Shown here: positions 11,544-24,192 of the stretch, in pieces
Layout of the letters: every line of letters begins with the position of its first letter
How positions within the stretch are numbered: the first letter of the stretch is position 1
NCBI GenBank assembly: GCA_016806645.1
Contig: JACSYO010001502.1
Location: 1,668,501 to 1,732,500, forward strand
Length of the DNA stretch: 64,000 nt
From: Ophiodon elongatus
Lineage: Eukaryota > Chordata > Actinopteri > Perciformes > Hexagrammidae
Direction of reading: 5' to 3'
The notes under the pieces: model-generated
What the model saw: only the letters and a program-made list of their open reading frames with translations
Databases searched by the model: none
Told to the model about the DNA's origin: nothing
Position numbers and translations under genes: made by a program

Positions 11544-12331
11544 GCTTTTAAAGTAGCCCCGCTACAGAGGCAGAGCCACCCTGAACACACCAATACTCCT
11601 CCCTGCCATCCCTCCAGTACAACGTCTTCAAAGCTCCTTCAGAAAATTCTCCTTTTATGCCAGCTTCCAGGATGTGCCGGCCCAAGAGCCACAAAAATAC
11701 CTGAATGTTTACAACTGCTTTCATGACTGCAGTTTGTACGAACTATAACACGTTCTTCAATCGTTAGCGCTCACATTCTTTTAAATATGGGTGTCAAGAG
11801 GTGGTCGTCACCTGACCCCTTATGGAAAACGGAGGTGATGGAGGGCGCCTTTGAAGGCCCACAGCATCTTCTTTTTTTACTGCCCCTCCTTCTGTGGTTT
11901 TAATGCTCCGGCCTTCTGTTTGTCACCTCTCTAAGTGGTAAATATCGAGTCTTGGCAACCTTAGAAAATGCAAGGCAAAGGCCGCCTAATTAAGATTGAA
12001 TAAGGGGCAGATGTGAGGGAAGATGCATCCTGGCAGAGGAAGGCGGTTAATGGTTAAAGAGAGGATTACAGGGGGACGCGTTCCCTTTTTCTCTCTCCAC
12101 TTCCCTCAATCCTCTGGATTTTCTCCTCTCTTTGGACTTGGTTGGGAAGATGTGTTTTCTCGAGACCGAGGGTGACCTGGCCGAGCTCTCTCATTCATGT
12201 GTGTAATGAAGGCCTGTGTCTGAATAATCCCATTAGGTGGCCAGATTAAAACCTGAGCTGATATTTGAGACTGTGCCCGGCACCGCTTTAGAAATTGGAG
12301 GGCTTTGCTGCCTGGGCCCCGGGAGAGCGGG

Positions 12332-12374
12332 CGAGGAGGAGGAGGAGGACGAGGACGAGGACGAGGAGGAGGAG
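12332..12374. repeat. GAG/GAC trinucleotide repeat
   Basis: Alternating blocks of GAG and GAC. The acidic translation seen here (poly-Glu/Asp) is an artefact of the repeat and not an exon. Confidence 0.85.
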
Positions 12375-14348
12375 AGTGGACTGTGTTTGGGAGGTCGCTG
12401 CTTTGGACCGATAGAGAGCCATTGTAATTAAAGGCGAGGGGAACGGCTTCCTCTTCGGCTCCTCTTCCTTTTTCTACCAGAGTTATGCAGAGATTTATCG
12501 TTTCCATAAAAAAAGCAGAAGAAAAAAAGCAGTTCTAATCGAGTGTAATGGTTTTGATTCAACTGTGCGGGGGCAATGATTAGAAAAAATAATGTTCTGC
12601 TCACGTGGGATATTTTGCAAAGAGGATTTAATATCTCCTCGGAACTTTTAGGAACGCTTAACGTAGACCTTCATTTTGTCTCAATTCTGATTAGTCTCCA
12701 CTTTCAGACAATCTCCCAATCCTAAATGAACCGTAATGGTGTACATTGAGTATAATGGTGTCCTCTAAGCGGTGTAAAACATCTTACACCTAAGGTGTTA
12801 AAGTTGGATAAATCTCACTGATTGGCTCAGATCCTGACTGATATTCCCTCTGAGGAGACGGCTGATGAGCAGCGGTACGATCGACGCTCGCCAGATTGTG
12901 AAGCGTCACAATGGGATGGTAGTAGCTCAGTACAGCGGCAGGCAGAAATGGTATCAAAAGCAGTAAATCTTTTCCTGTGCCTCGTCCGACTTCGTCGTGC
13001 CTCGTTGCGTAACCGAGTCTGTGGTTTTGCGTGAACGGGGAAGCTCCCCCCCCCCCCACCCCCCCTTTCTTCCTCACCGCTTCCCTCTCCCTACTTTCAG
13101 TCCTCTCTCCCACACCATTTGTTTAGGAGATAGATGGTTTAACTCTTTGTTGTACACCCTCCCCCCCCTCCCTTCCTCCCCACCACCACCACCACCACCT
13201 CTCTGTTGGGGATTCAGCGTTGGAGCCATTGAAGTTAACGTGCCTCTGCTCTGCAGGTTTAGACAAGCGCTACCTGTGCTTCTCGAGCCTTTGATCACAT
13301 TTCTCTTTCCGTCTCTTCACTTCAAGGAGCTTTTGCACCTTTTTTTAATTTTCTTTCTTTTCTTTTTATTCTTCTTTTCTTTTTTTTTTTCTTCACGGGA
13401 GGCGTGTGTAAGAGACACGGTTTCCAACGCTCAGAATTTACCATAAGCAACAACTGTGCTCGTCCCTGCATTCCTGTGAGGAGGCTGCGTGCTCTCTTTA
13501 AAAAAAAAAAAAATGGTGGAATGGATGCTATGTTTTATTTGCGCTCCACATCGTGGCAGTATTGAATTTAACACAAGGCAAAAACCCAGTAGTTATTGTT
13601 TGTCTCCAGCGGGCCGTTAGTCATTGTCACTCCAGATTAGAGCACACCTTTGACTCATCTGATACATTTCTCTTTACTGAGCGGTACGCCTTTCTCTGCT
13701 GTGTGCCCTGCTGCCTGAATGGAGGAGCTCCGTGCTTATCAGCTCCCTTGATGCATGATGATGTGTATGCTCAGCTGCTGTTTAATCATCTCTGGCAGTG
13801 CTCTTTCATTTCATTACCGCCACTCCGATGATGAAGTCGGTTACATGTCATGTTGCACTATTTTAATGCCGGACTGTCATCCAATGTGCTCGCTTTGATC
13901 TTGTGTGAAACCCCTAAAGAGTTGAAAGTGTGAACTGAAAGGCCACGACCATGACTGAATTCTTCCACAGCTCTGTTGATGAAACTGTCTCATTTTCTGC
14001 CGTCTTCCAAACAAAGAAGAAATGATGGCTAATGCACACTGACAAACATCATTCACTTTCAGTCTCTCCAGTCGTTTTACTCTTTGATGGTGTTGTGTTG
14101 TTCCATGTCTGAAACTGCATGTGACTGTTGGGCGGAGCCTTGCCACGCTCAGGGAGGGCTCCTCTGGGGTTGGGGGGTTGCCGTTGGGGGCCGGGGGTCC
14201 TTACTTTTCCCTTTGCTTTTCCGTCCTTGTCTCCCTTACTTCATCTCTCCTAAAAAAAAAAAAAAAAAAAAAATCTGCACCTGCACAACTGCACCTCCTC
14301 CCACCAGAGCACTGACACACTCCCTTCCATCTGTCTTTTCCTACCCAG

Positions 14349-14845
14349 AATTCCCTAACAACTCGCTCCCTGGGGGCCGCGGGATCCCGCAGGAGCCGCA
14401 CAATACAGGTGCCGCCATCGGGGGCGCTGTGGGGGGCGTGGCCCTGTTGGGCGTGGCGGCCATACTGCTCTTCGTATTCCTGCGCCGCCGCCAGCGCACC
14501 TTCAAGGGGGACTACAGCACCAAGAAACACGTGTTCGGTAACGGGTACAGCAAGGCCGGCGGCCTGCCCGCTCACCCGCCCATCCCCAAGTACCCGGACG
14601 ACTCCGACGACGAGAAGAAGCCCGCCCAGATCGGCGGCCCCGGGGGGTTCGAGGCGAGCGAGCGCGATTTTGACGGCGAGCAAGAGGACCTGAAGAGGCC
14701 CTATTTCACTGTGGACGAGGGCGAGAGCCGAGATTATGATGAGCGGACTCTGGCTTTCCAGTATGACCCTGAACCTGAGATAGCCGACGATATGATCTCT
14801 CAAACCGACGGCTCTGTCATTTCTAAGAAAGAGTGGTACGTGTAG
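14349..14845 (+). CDS. nectin1: Nectin-1 alpha last coding exon (stalk, TM, EWYV tail)
   Basis: The acceptor is cctacccag and the exon runs to stop TAG at 14843-14845. Its first two bases (AA) complete the G from exon 623-774 to give Glu, followed by F-P. Counting that Glu as 1, residues 1-20 are a short stalk and about 21-45 a Gly/Ala/Val/Leu-rich transmembrane helix. R46-R47-R48 is the stop-transfer, and residues 46-165 form a 120-residue cytoplasmic tail. Tail blocks include TFKGDYSTKKHVFGNGYSKA, YPDDSDDEKK, KRPYFTVDE and the C-terminal E-W-Y-V. In the nectin family, E/A-x-Y-V binds the PDZ domain of afadin and links nectins to actin. As I recall, mammalian nectin-1 has a long poly-Glu stretch in mid-tail. 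Here there is only a shorter acidic region (ERDFDGEQEDLK). A methionine upstream in the same open frame is intronic and not a start. Confidence 0.96.
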
Positions 14846-17580
14846 TGGCATGCAGCAACCAAACCAAACCCTTTGACCCCCACCCCCCCAAACCCACCCG
14901 CATTCCACTGCACCCTTCACCTCCATCACGACCCTCCCGCCCTCCCATTTGTCAGACTGCACCCTTCACAGTGCCATTCCTCCTTTGGTCTACCTAGTAC
15001 CCCTGACCCCCCCCCGCCCCCCTGCCTTGACCCCCCCACCACCATATCATCTAACTAATCTCAATTAGAAAAAAATCAAGCGTCTATTTAAAGTGCTAGC
15101 GACGTCAACTTCTCAACATGACAGCATTGGTATCAGTTCCAATAGGTGAATGGGCAAAGAGTACGAACTAAGGTATGTAAATGGACTCGTTGTAACGGAC
15201 ACGCGAGTCCAGGGAGGTGACTGAGGTCCATCAGTACTGGTGTAATATTCTTTTTGTGTGTTTCCTCATGTTATAAATGTATTAAATGTGTAATAAGAGA
15301 TTGCAGGTTGAGGTTTTTGCCGAGCACACTTGTGAAAGTCCTACACTGGATGTGCAATCTGTTTGTTTTTTTTGTTTTTTTAATGACCATTGCCGTTTTT
15401 GTTATTTTTATAATGTCTTTTTGTATGATTTTTAAGTGACCAGAGAATTGAGAGTTAAATGTTTGATATGATTACAGGTGGAGTTGTAAGTGTTTGTAAT
15501 TTTGTGGTCAGATGTTTCAGAGAAAGAAAAGAAAACGCCACAAAGCACCTGTACCATTTCTCCCGCTTCGCACTGGGGTTAGCGTCCATGAAATGACTCA
15601 TTTTTTGTATATTCACAGCATTGAAAGCAGATGTGTTATTGCTGTTTTTCCAAAGACACGCTTAGTCCTTCTTGAACCCCCCCACCACCACCACCACCCT
15701 CGTAGGCTTGGTTTGTTTGTTTACAGAGAGCGAGTCAGTCTACAGAGCCATGTGGCAGATGAATATTGAGTGTTTTCAATACTGTCCCCAAATGTCAGTC
15801 ATGTCTAATTAGTTTCCACATCAGTGAATCTGAATAACGGGGGGGAGGAGAGAAGGGCTGCAACAGTTTCTACTTTTTTTTTTTTCAGTAGTGCATCATA
15901 GTCGCGTCCAAAAGAGGTTTTGGTGAGTCTCCGTGTCCACAGAAACCTTCAACAATGCTCTGAAATGTCATGATTGTCATTTGACTTGAACAGGTTGGCC
16001 TTTGTACACAAGCTCTCCATCTTACCACTATAATGAAATGTCTGGGTTTTTTTGTGTGTGTGAGTGTGTTGAGTTGTCATAATTATGTTCTTTTATCAAA
16101 TGGATGTCAGAGAAACGTGACCGTGGAGTTTCCCAATAATGACTCTGTCTCTCCTTTATAATTGTGTGACTGTACTGAAGAATTGGCTCAAGCCTCTCCC
16201 CACCCCCTCCACGCTTACACCAACAGCATTTCTATGAGGAGTCGTTCATGGACACACAAAGGACACGGATGGGAGGGAAATGTCAACCAATGCTTTTATT
16301 TGCATCTATGGGAAAAAAAAGACATTTTAACATGTAAAGGGAATTAAGAACATGAAGGTGACCATGCTGGAGTATAAGAGGTCACCTGCTGCTTTCATTA
16401 GTTTTTCCATCTCTTATTTTTTTTTTCTTTTAAAAATAGTTTCAGTTTTCATCTGAATCTAGGGCTGTCAGAAGGCAGAAAAGTCCATTCCACAATAATC
16501 AGCGAAAAAGCATTCGCTTCAAACTAAAAAAGTTCAATGGGAAATATCAGAAGCAAAGGAGTAAATCCGTGGATATAAACGATATAAATACTATATCAAG
16601 CCTTATTTTTAATGCATGTTTTTGTTTTTTTTGGTGTTGGTGTGGAGGTGCGTACGTCGCTATTCTTTCTGTATCGATTCCAGTGCGTTTGTTCTCATTT
16701 GCAGCTCTAAAGACGACACTTTGACAGTGTTGTCAGTATTGACAGAGGTATGAGTTTATGGGCATGCAGTACCCAGGAAGCAGTTAACTCATAGAAAAAG
16801 TCTATAAATATATATATAAATATATAAATAAAAATGAAAAAATAACATCTCTGAGAGCAGTTCTCTCCGTCGGCTGGAGATGTGAATGTTTTACAATCCA
16901 TGCTTGTCTACTGTATCGTTTTAGATGAGCATGTTACTCACGAGCCTCAATTTATATTGTACTTTCAACAAAAATTGACATCGCAAAAGGGGTAAATATC
17001 ACGTTCTGATTCAAAAAAGAAAGTCTGTTGATTTCAGTTCAGTTTCGTTTTCTACTGCCTTATTTGGGGTTTTTTGGTTCAGTGTATCCACGACATACAT
17101 GAGGTTCGCAACAGAAAGCATCAGTGGGAAAACTCGACCACAGTCGCAGGGTTGCTTCATGCAATTAACAATTTGAATGCCTTTTAGTTTATTGTTCACC
17201 TGTAGCTGAACAGATTTGCTGTAACTCTTTGATTTCTCATAGTTTGCATTTGGCAGCGCAATAGAGACAAATGTTTTTTTTTATCTTTTCTTCTTGCATT
17301 CAGTGCCTATCGAAAGTCAGGAGTCGGAACAGTTGCTGCTCCATCGTTTAAGTTATTCGCGCCGCAGAATGACGTTATCGAGTAATATTGAGATATGACA
17401 TGGACTGCAAAATCAGACAAATGATGGTTCTTTACTTGCAGTGAGTTGTAGTTAATATAGTGGGGCTCCAGCACAATGCTAACAAGGTGTCTGTACTTGA
17501 TCTTTAAATCAATTGATCTCTTAAAAGCTGCATTCATTACCATTTTAAAGTTTAATGATGGCTTAATGGTGACACAGCAC

Positions 17581-17621
17581 TTCCCCCTCCCCCCCTACCC
17601 CCCTCCCCCCCTTCCCCCCTC
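17581..17621 (+). repeat. C-rich tract in putative 3'UTR
   Basis: About 40 nt are almost purely C with scattered T or A. As RNA it resembles poly-C-binding-protein sites. The opposite DNA strand has many G runs and could form a G-quadruplex. Confidence 0.7.
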
Positions 17622-17739
17622 GCCAGTCAATACTGGATAGTTTAAGTCCTGAAGAGATCAAACTTTCGCCACTTAGTCGCACATCGCTGACCTTTCTAAG
17701 CACAACAATTGAAACACTAATAGAGTGAAAAGAGATTGA

Positions 17740-17745
17740 AATAAA
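17740..17745 (+). promoter_or_regulatory. Candidate proximal poly(A) signal AATAAA
   Basis: Canonical hexamer followed by an A run and a weakly GU-rich region. One of several candidates in the alpha 3'UTR. Confidence 0.3.
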
Positions 17746-18039
17746 ATTTTAAAAAAAGTGGCCCAAAGAAAAGATCAACTTGTCCACTTTTTAAAGCACA
17801 AGTTTAAGGTTTCATCGTACGCTTTTCCTGCATCCGTTATGAAACCACTGCCACACTTGCTTCTAAGACATGTTGGAGGAAGAGAAACCTCTCAGATCGG
17901 GGTTGACGTTCTGTATACTGGTAGATGTGAACATTGTCTTCATGTTGTCGGGGTGTTATGAGTTCCTATTTTGTAATACTGAGTGTAACTCCATTCCATC
18001 CTAATCTACTTTTTGTATTCAGTATGTTCAACATTCCAC

Positions 18040-18056
18040 TGTAAATACTGTACATA
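18040..18056 (+). promoter_or_regulatory. Tandem Pumilio-type elements TGTAAATA and TGTACATA
   Basis: Two matches to the TGTANATA consensus of Pumilio-family RNA-binding proteins begin nine bases apart (18040 and 18049). If they lie in the mature alpha 3'UTR, they could mediate translational repression or mRNA decay. Dependence on a UTR extending beyond 17.76 kb makes this tentative. Confidence 0.4.
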
Positions 18057-20736
18057 CGGTTGAGATTATAGTTGGGATTTATTTAGGGACAACTGCGTAG
18101 GGACCCTGTTCATGTAAAATATACCTATTTTGACTGCAAGCCTAGAAACTCGATGATGGATAGATGAAGTCGATAGCTTATTTCCAAAGTCCCACCTAGA
18201 AATGCTCCTCCGGTACGTTTTTGATATGCCACTAGCGGCTTTGCTGTCATACAAAAGGGGTGACGCATAAAGTTTGTCCATTTAATGTTATTGAAAGAAA
18301 ATCTAAAAGAGAGAAATTGTCTGTATGCAGCCATGTGAATGTATATTTCTGAGGGTGTTACAAATATGAAAAACAAAAAAAAAAAAAAAAATCTCCTGTT
18401 CAATTGTGATGACCCAGTGAAGTAACTTGTATTTGTTTTAAGCATTAAATGAGTTAAATAGTCAACGATGTTCTGTCCCAGTTCACTGATTGTTATCTGA
18501 TTGAATATTTGGTTCACGTCTGCGACACTTTTCTTGTCGCTGTGTATTGATCTTGTTAGTTGCAGCTCGTTCCCAACGGCTTTGCTCGGCAATGTTTACC
18601 CGTCGCCTCATGCAGGTGCTTACTCGGTTTTATTTTGCAGCCTCATCACTTCCTGTGACAACATGTTCTCGTTTTACACTCGTCAAATACCGACTCTTGG
18701 TCAGTGGCCCTAAGCGTCAAACTGTGACGCTCTAGGTGCCCCTCTAGAGTCAGTTTTGGATGTTTCAGGGACGGCGTTTTAGTTTCCACTTGACCCTGTT
18801 GTCATGACGCAGGTGGGTTTACGTCGGAGTTAGTTGAAAGGCGCGGTGCGTCACTATTAGACTCCGAATGTCCCCGACCAAGTGTTGGTATTTGGCGAGT
18901 TGGAAGTGAGGCCGACAATATTTAAATCCAGATGTTGCTCTTTTCCAATCCAGCCATTAGACAGAGCCACCGTTTTAGACAGAGCCACGTTGCAGCGTCC
19001 AGCAATCAGCTCTCCATTGCCGTTCCAGTTTCAACAATCAAAAGGCTACGCGGGCGCAGGATCAATATATATCCCGCTCCCCTCCATTGTTGGCTCTAGA
19101 TTTCATGCCTGAGCATGAGACCAATCCGATGATGAAAATGAAGGCAACGCAATCAGACATGGTGAGGAAATGTCTTGTAATTTAAACACCGTCTGTCTTA
19201 CAGGTGTGGAAGGTATTAACCACCTTTACGACATGTTGCCAAAACAGCTTCCGTCAGTGAAACCAAGGGTTACGGTGTCGTAACCCTATAATCAGTTTAC
19301 GTGAGGCCAAGATAGATAAAGGGATGCACACATGGTATGTAACACATGTCTGCAGTGGTTATTACAGTACCTCAGAGTGTGCTTTTTTTTTCCCTTTTTA
19401 ATTGGAGAGTGAAAACTGTCAGGCAGATGTTGGTATTGAGTTCGGTGCCTAATGAAGCTACAGTGATATGATGAGAGCGGCCCAGTGTAGAGCCAGACAG
19501 ATCTGTCTCAGACTGTGGGACTCGAGTGCAGACATCTGCACCATGCACATTAAGAACAGCCCAGAGTTTGCAGCTGTTGCCATCCATTTGCTAAAAGAGC
19601 CCTTTGTAGCCCTTGGGGCTTTGATGGCACATAGGCTTTTAACATGCATGGCCATCAGTTTTTTTTTCTTCCCCATTCTAACAGAGCCGCGAGTCTCCTC
19701 TATCAAAGTACTCTTAGGATGAAATATGGCTGTATTTGTATTTTTTTTTTCTTAATACGTTTCTCATGGGCCATAAATTCAAAAGCAGGGTTGTTAAAGC
19801 GCCACTCCATTCAACGCAGCCTAGAATCAGAGACAAATTAAAGCGCCGCGGCATTCAAGACTAAAATCACTGTGGAGAAAAATGAAAAAAAAATAGGATT
19901 TTGTGTCAATCAATATGTTTTCTTGATTAAAATTCTCATATGCTATGGTGCCACTGCTATTAAGTTCGGAGGAGCATTGTATTTGAAGTTCAGCAAGTCT
20001 CCAATAGTTACAATGCAGCCCCATGAGTTGATGAGTTTCACAGAATCACACTGCTATTCAGTTGCAGTTTCTTTTGGCAGTCAGGTTGATTTTAGAAGCC
20101 ACGCTGCTCACTAAACTTGGTGAAGAAAGATAATGCTAGCTTGAGTTGGAAGAAACTTCACTGCCGTGAATTGTCGAGCTGTCTATGAGCTAAGAATTGG
20201 TAATAATGTGTCAATTGGAAAAGGCTTCAGGAAAGCACACAGACGGCCAATACCACGAGTCGTTAAACTATAGTGATTAAATGGTTAATGACCACACTGG
20301 ATATGCATGAGCAATTCATTGGGCTGGATACAGGTGGAGAGTTTTACTCATTGATCGGTGAGGCGGCTTTTAGCTGCCCTAGTTTGTAGCTGTGTATACG
20401 GATCCATGTACTGATGTAAAAGAGGGGAAATATATCTGATTTCTTCAAGTGTTTCATTTTAAGATATATATTCAGTGGACTCTCCTGTGTGAGTTATGAA
20501 ATGTCTTTCTCATTACGTATTGTTGCTGTTGTGCAACCTAACCTGTGTCACGACCTGCAGAAAACAAAAAAGTGCTTTGGTTTTTTTTGTCACCATGATA
20601 TGGTTATGCATCGTTATTTCTAATAACCTTTTTTGGGGGGGGATAAACAGATTGTTCATGGCTTCTAGAAATATGTTTTGCTCTTGTTTTCTATCTGTTT
20701 TCAATGTGTACAGATTTGAGGTCACATGAGGTCCAT

Positions 20737-20742
20737 AATAAA
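20737..20742 (+). promoter_or_regulatory. Candidate distal poly(A) signal AATAAA
   Basis: The hexamer in ccataataaaaaacgtg lies about 5.9 kb after the alpha stop and is followed within 40 nt by a TG/TGT-containing stretch. It is the last good candidate before sequence character changes. Confidence 0.35.
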
Positions 20743-23700
20743 AAACGTGTAACTGTAAATGATGTCGTTACTCGTATGTTAAACATTCTCAAAGGCTTAA
20801 CGGCGGGGATTTGAATGGTAGGCCTACACTCCACCGAGGTGATGGTAGTCCCTCCCACAGCTTTCAGCCTCGCCGAGTGTGAAAGATGCATTTCATCAGC
20901 TCAAGTTAATCAAGTACACCATTAAGAAAATGTTTTAAAGGTTCCCAATTGCATCGAGGAGAGACTTAATTCGGAATGAACACATATTTTAATTGCCATG
21001 TGCACAAAAGGAGAAATGGGAATAGTCTTTTGGTGGCTAGACCCCGTCGTAACGTCATATATCTTGAGGGGGTGTGGTGAAGCCGCCAGTAGAAGAGGGA
21101 ACACTCCTATGAAGTCTCGACATTGATAGTGGTGGACTTCTGATGAGCTCAACTTGGGCCATTGGCTTAAGGTAGTTACAATAATCTAATTTAGAAGCTT
21201 TGCTACCTTCTCCTCCTGTTCTTTTCCTTCTGTCTTTTCCTCCTGCCAGCAGAGAGGTGGACAGGTTACCCACCTGTCGCTCAAAGCTTCGCCCTCTATT
21301 ACGCAAAACTTTAAGCCTCAATATAATTTAAATAGTCAACCATTAAGTGGACATTTCAGATACTGCATTTTCTTTTGCACTTCTGGGTTGGCTTCATTTC
21401 TCCGCACCAGAGGTTGGTCTTGACAGATTTTGCATCTAAACTACAGTAGCCACTGTTCATGATATGGTTTTGTCACATGATCAAATAGAGACTAGACATT
21501 GGACGACATCAACATACATTCTGTATTACCTAGCGATCATCATTGCATGTTTGTATATGACCAAAGAAAAGATATTATTCATTTAGTTGAATAGTTGTTG
21601 TTTTTTAACTGATTAAGAAGAAGCCAGAGGGTGGGGGGGGAGAACTGTGAATAAATGAAGCATTAAGATAGTCTTCCTAATTGAACTTACGCTGAGCTTC
21701 ATTTTCAACAAGTGGTCTCAAAAGTTAATGGACTGTAGATCTGGTAAAAGATAAAATGTAGTGTTTTGTTTTAGGAATGACATAAAAGATAATGTACCCT
21801 AAGGGCTTGTTTAGTAACAAGATTAAGAGTCATTCATTTTAGTGGCTCTGTATTTAGGCACAACTCATGTAAACTTTCTCACTAATGTAAGTGTTGCTGG
21901 ATTGACCACAAACATATTATTTACCAGTCTAGTAATAAGACATAACTTTTAAGTATTTTCCTCGTCAGGTTTTCAGCCACTGCTGGAACGCAGTTATGCG
22001 TTCATAGCCTACCTGTCCCTGAGGTCACATGACATTTTATGTATCAGGACCCTGCAACTGTGAGTCTCACACATGAAGAGTTTGACCATAGAGTGTAATG
22101 TCAGCGACTCCATACTGCTATGTCCAGTCTTGGTGTTCCACCACATAAAACTGTGGAGTCATGATAATGATCAGTAAAGAGCCTGCTTACTTAAGCTGCA
22201 GATATTTTCCCCCTCACTTGTGGTATTTCCATTTGTCGTCCGATCAAAGATGTCCTGAAACTCCATTTTCTGCTTCTTGACTCCCAGTTTTTTGTTCATG
22301 TCTTCTCAGATTTTATCTGAGGCAAACGAGTGGCCGCGACTCCGGTCGACACATGTTTCACTTGGAGCGCCATCTGAAGTGCGTCTGGGGAGAATATTCC
22401 TGCCATGACCAAACCAGGGGAATAAACTAAGGATTTTCAGGCTGAAATCTGTTCTCACATCCCTTTTAATGCTCTCGACAGTGAGCTGTTTTTTGCACAG
22501 TGGAGCTGCAGCTGACGGAGTGTTCACAATGAAACTAACACCATTGCAATTGAATAGATCACAAGTGTTGTTGAAACAATAACGCTGACACCTGGCTGAG
22601 TGTTGCCGCCATGTTCAGAGCTGATTAGGTATTCTATATCTATTTAGGCCTTTTATCAATGCCTGTGTGTGTGTGCTTCACTGGGAATACAGCTGTGCAC
22701 ACCTGAGCCTATAGACCGCTGAGAAAAAAAGGTATGAAATTATACACACACTTTTTTCCTCTCTTTATTTTTTGCTGACCCGGTATTGGCCTTGTGGAAG
22801 ATCTATATGCCTCTGATGCTGATGTGTTCTCTGTAGCTGCTTACCAAGTGTTTTCAAAGGAGAAGACGATGCATATGGAAGTTCATACCGTATGAACTGA
22901 CCTACCAGAGCGCTGGTTCAGCAATATCATCCCGCTCCCCCCTCCGCCTCCTAATCTAAAGACTCCTCTGCCGGGACTAAAGGCAGGCAAAAATATCATA
23001 TCAGGATATTTTACGAGCGGGACAGCACAACCAAACTAGTTTCCCTATAAAGAAATATACCCCCGCAAAGTAACAAAATACCTCTCCAAATTCAAATCTC
23101 AAATGAAGGTTTGTTTAAAGTTTGTTTGAATATTTCACAGTTACTTTTCAAAATCCACTTCCTCTTCTCATCGGCATAAATTACATTCACCACGCAGCAC
23201 TTTTAGAGCTTATCTCTCCTGTTACTCACGTTATTTCCTTCTTCCAAAACAGTGTTGAAGAACACCAGGAGCAAATACCAGGAGTTGAGTTTTTATTAAA
23301 CAAAATTATGACTGGTGTGTTAACTGCATACCAAATTAATCGGAGCACACAAGGTCAAATTGCCTCCTAAGTTACCGTATGACCGGTTTCTGAATAACAA
23401 TGTAGCAATTAAAATGCTGGGTTTTTTTTCTTTTTCTCTCACTCAACATAAAAACACACCGGGGCCTAAATCACTTCCAGCAAACTTCACAGAGATCAAT
23501 GAGGGCAAAACAGCATAATTCGGTCTGTTTCAACCGAATATTCAAAAACACAGAGTCCATCAGTCTGTTGGCGCGTCGTTCACTAGCGAGCCTGTTTGTA
23601 ACCTGTACAGACAACGTTATCTTCCCTTCACCTGTCGCTCCTCCGCTCAATGTCTGGGGGTCTCCAATCTATAATCCTCGCTCGGCCCCTACTCTGGCCG

Positions 23701-24147
23701 CTTCAAGTGCAGATAGCAAGTTCATTGCGTTTGGGACTATTTTCCGATAGCGTCAGCGCTGATTATTTAGCAGCCGCGCTAACCATGCAGGAGAGACCAC
23801 TGGAGCCACGGAGCTGCAGCCGACAGACAGTGCACTGTAGCACGATATTAACGATCTCTCTGTAAAGGCGGATTGTGGAAACATTGTAATCGTTCACAAT
23901 CTGAGAGTCATATCACACACCTCTACTGGGACTTAACCCGCAGGTCCCAGGAGTGTTTAACCTCTATGGTCTCCACAGTGGTGCACCATCCCTTGGAGCT
24001 TAAAATAAGAGTGCAGGGAGCTTTTAAACCACTCCAGACTTGAAACAAAAACTGAATCAAAGGCTGTTAAAAAAAAAAAAAAAAAGAAGATCTTCAGTGT
24101 TTGGATGAATTTCCAGTGGGCATTAACTTTTACTATACATTTTTTTC

Positions 24148-24192
24148 TCTCTCTCTCTCTCTCTCTTTCTGTCGCTCTCTTTCTCTCTCTCT
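24148..24192. repeat. Imperfect (CT)n microsatellite
   Basis: CT repeats interrupted by TTTCTGTCG and TTT. Confidence 0.85.

Larger units (their letters stand above)
775..14348 (+). other. nectin1: Intron of nectin-1 (Ig3 exon to alpha last exon)
   Basis: This 13.6-kb intron has donor GTAGTC and acceptor tttcctacccag, with a plausible branch site (cactgac) about 35 nt before the acceptor. It carries many microsatellites, listed separately, and one palindromic teleost repeat near 2.8 kb. Homopolymer and C- or T-rich stretches lie near 9.97-10.08, 10.55-10.60, 13.04-13.20 and 13.34-13.40 kb. I found no additional exon, RNA gene or transposon coding region. The unique stretches 6.05-7.75 and 11.9-12.9 kb have a balanced composition that could include regulatory elements, but I cannot show conservation. 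Confidence 0.85.
14846..20760 (+). other. nectin1: Probable 3'UTR of the nectin-1 alpha transcript (3' end uncertain)
   Basis: From the stop codon onward there is no coding frame, and the sequence is U-rich with several polyadenylation-like hexamers. C-rich patches lie at 14869-14893, 15007-15045 and 17581-17621. A tandem Pumilio-type element lies near 18.05 kb. AATAAA occurs at 16827, 17740 and 20737. I place the tentative end just after the last of these because the sequence stays UTR-like and free of recognisable interspersed repeats up to it. A shorter UTR ending near 17.76 kb is equally possible. Confidence 0.45.

Noticed and set aside
12237..12507. Acidic (poly-Glu/Asp) ORF resembling the acidic stretch of mammalian nectin-1 tail
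   Set aside because: It is produced by a GAG/GAC repeat, has no suitable phase with exon 623-774, and the complete tail exon is at 14349.
14084..14348. Possible start codon upstream of the alpha exon in the same frame
   Set aside because: The sequence is intronic (poly-A run, pyrimidine tract, acceptor). The reading frame there is accidental.
14201..14962. 253-codon open frame on the - strand opposite the alpha exon
   Set aside because: It mirrors the GC-rich nectin-1 coding strand and has no family motif. It is antisense shadow.
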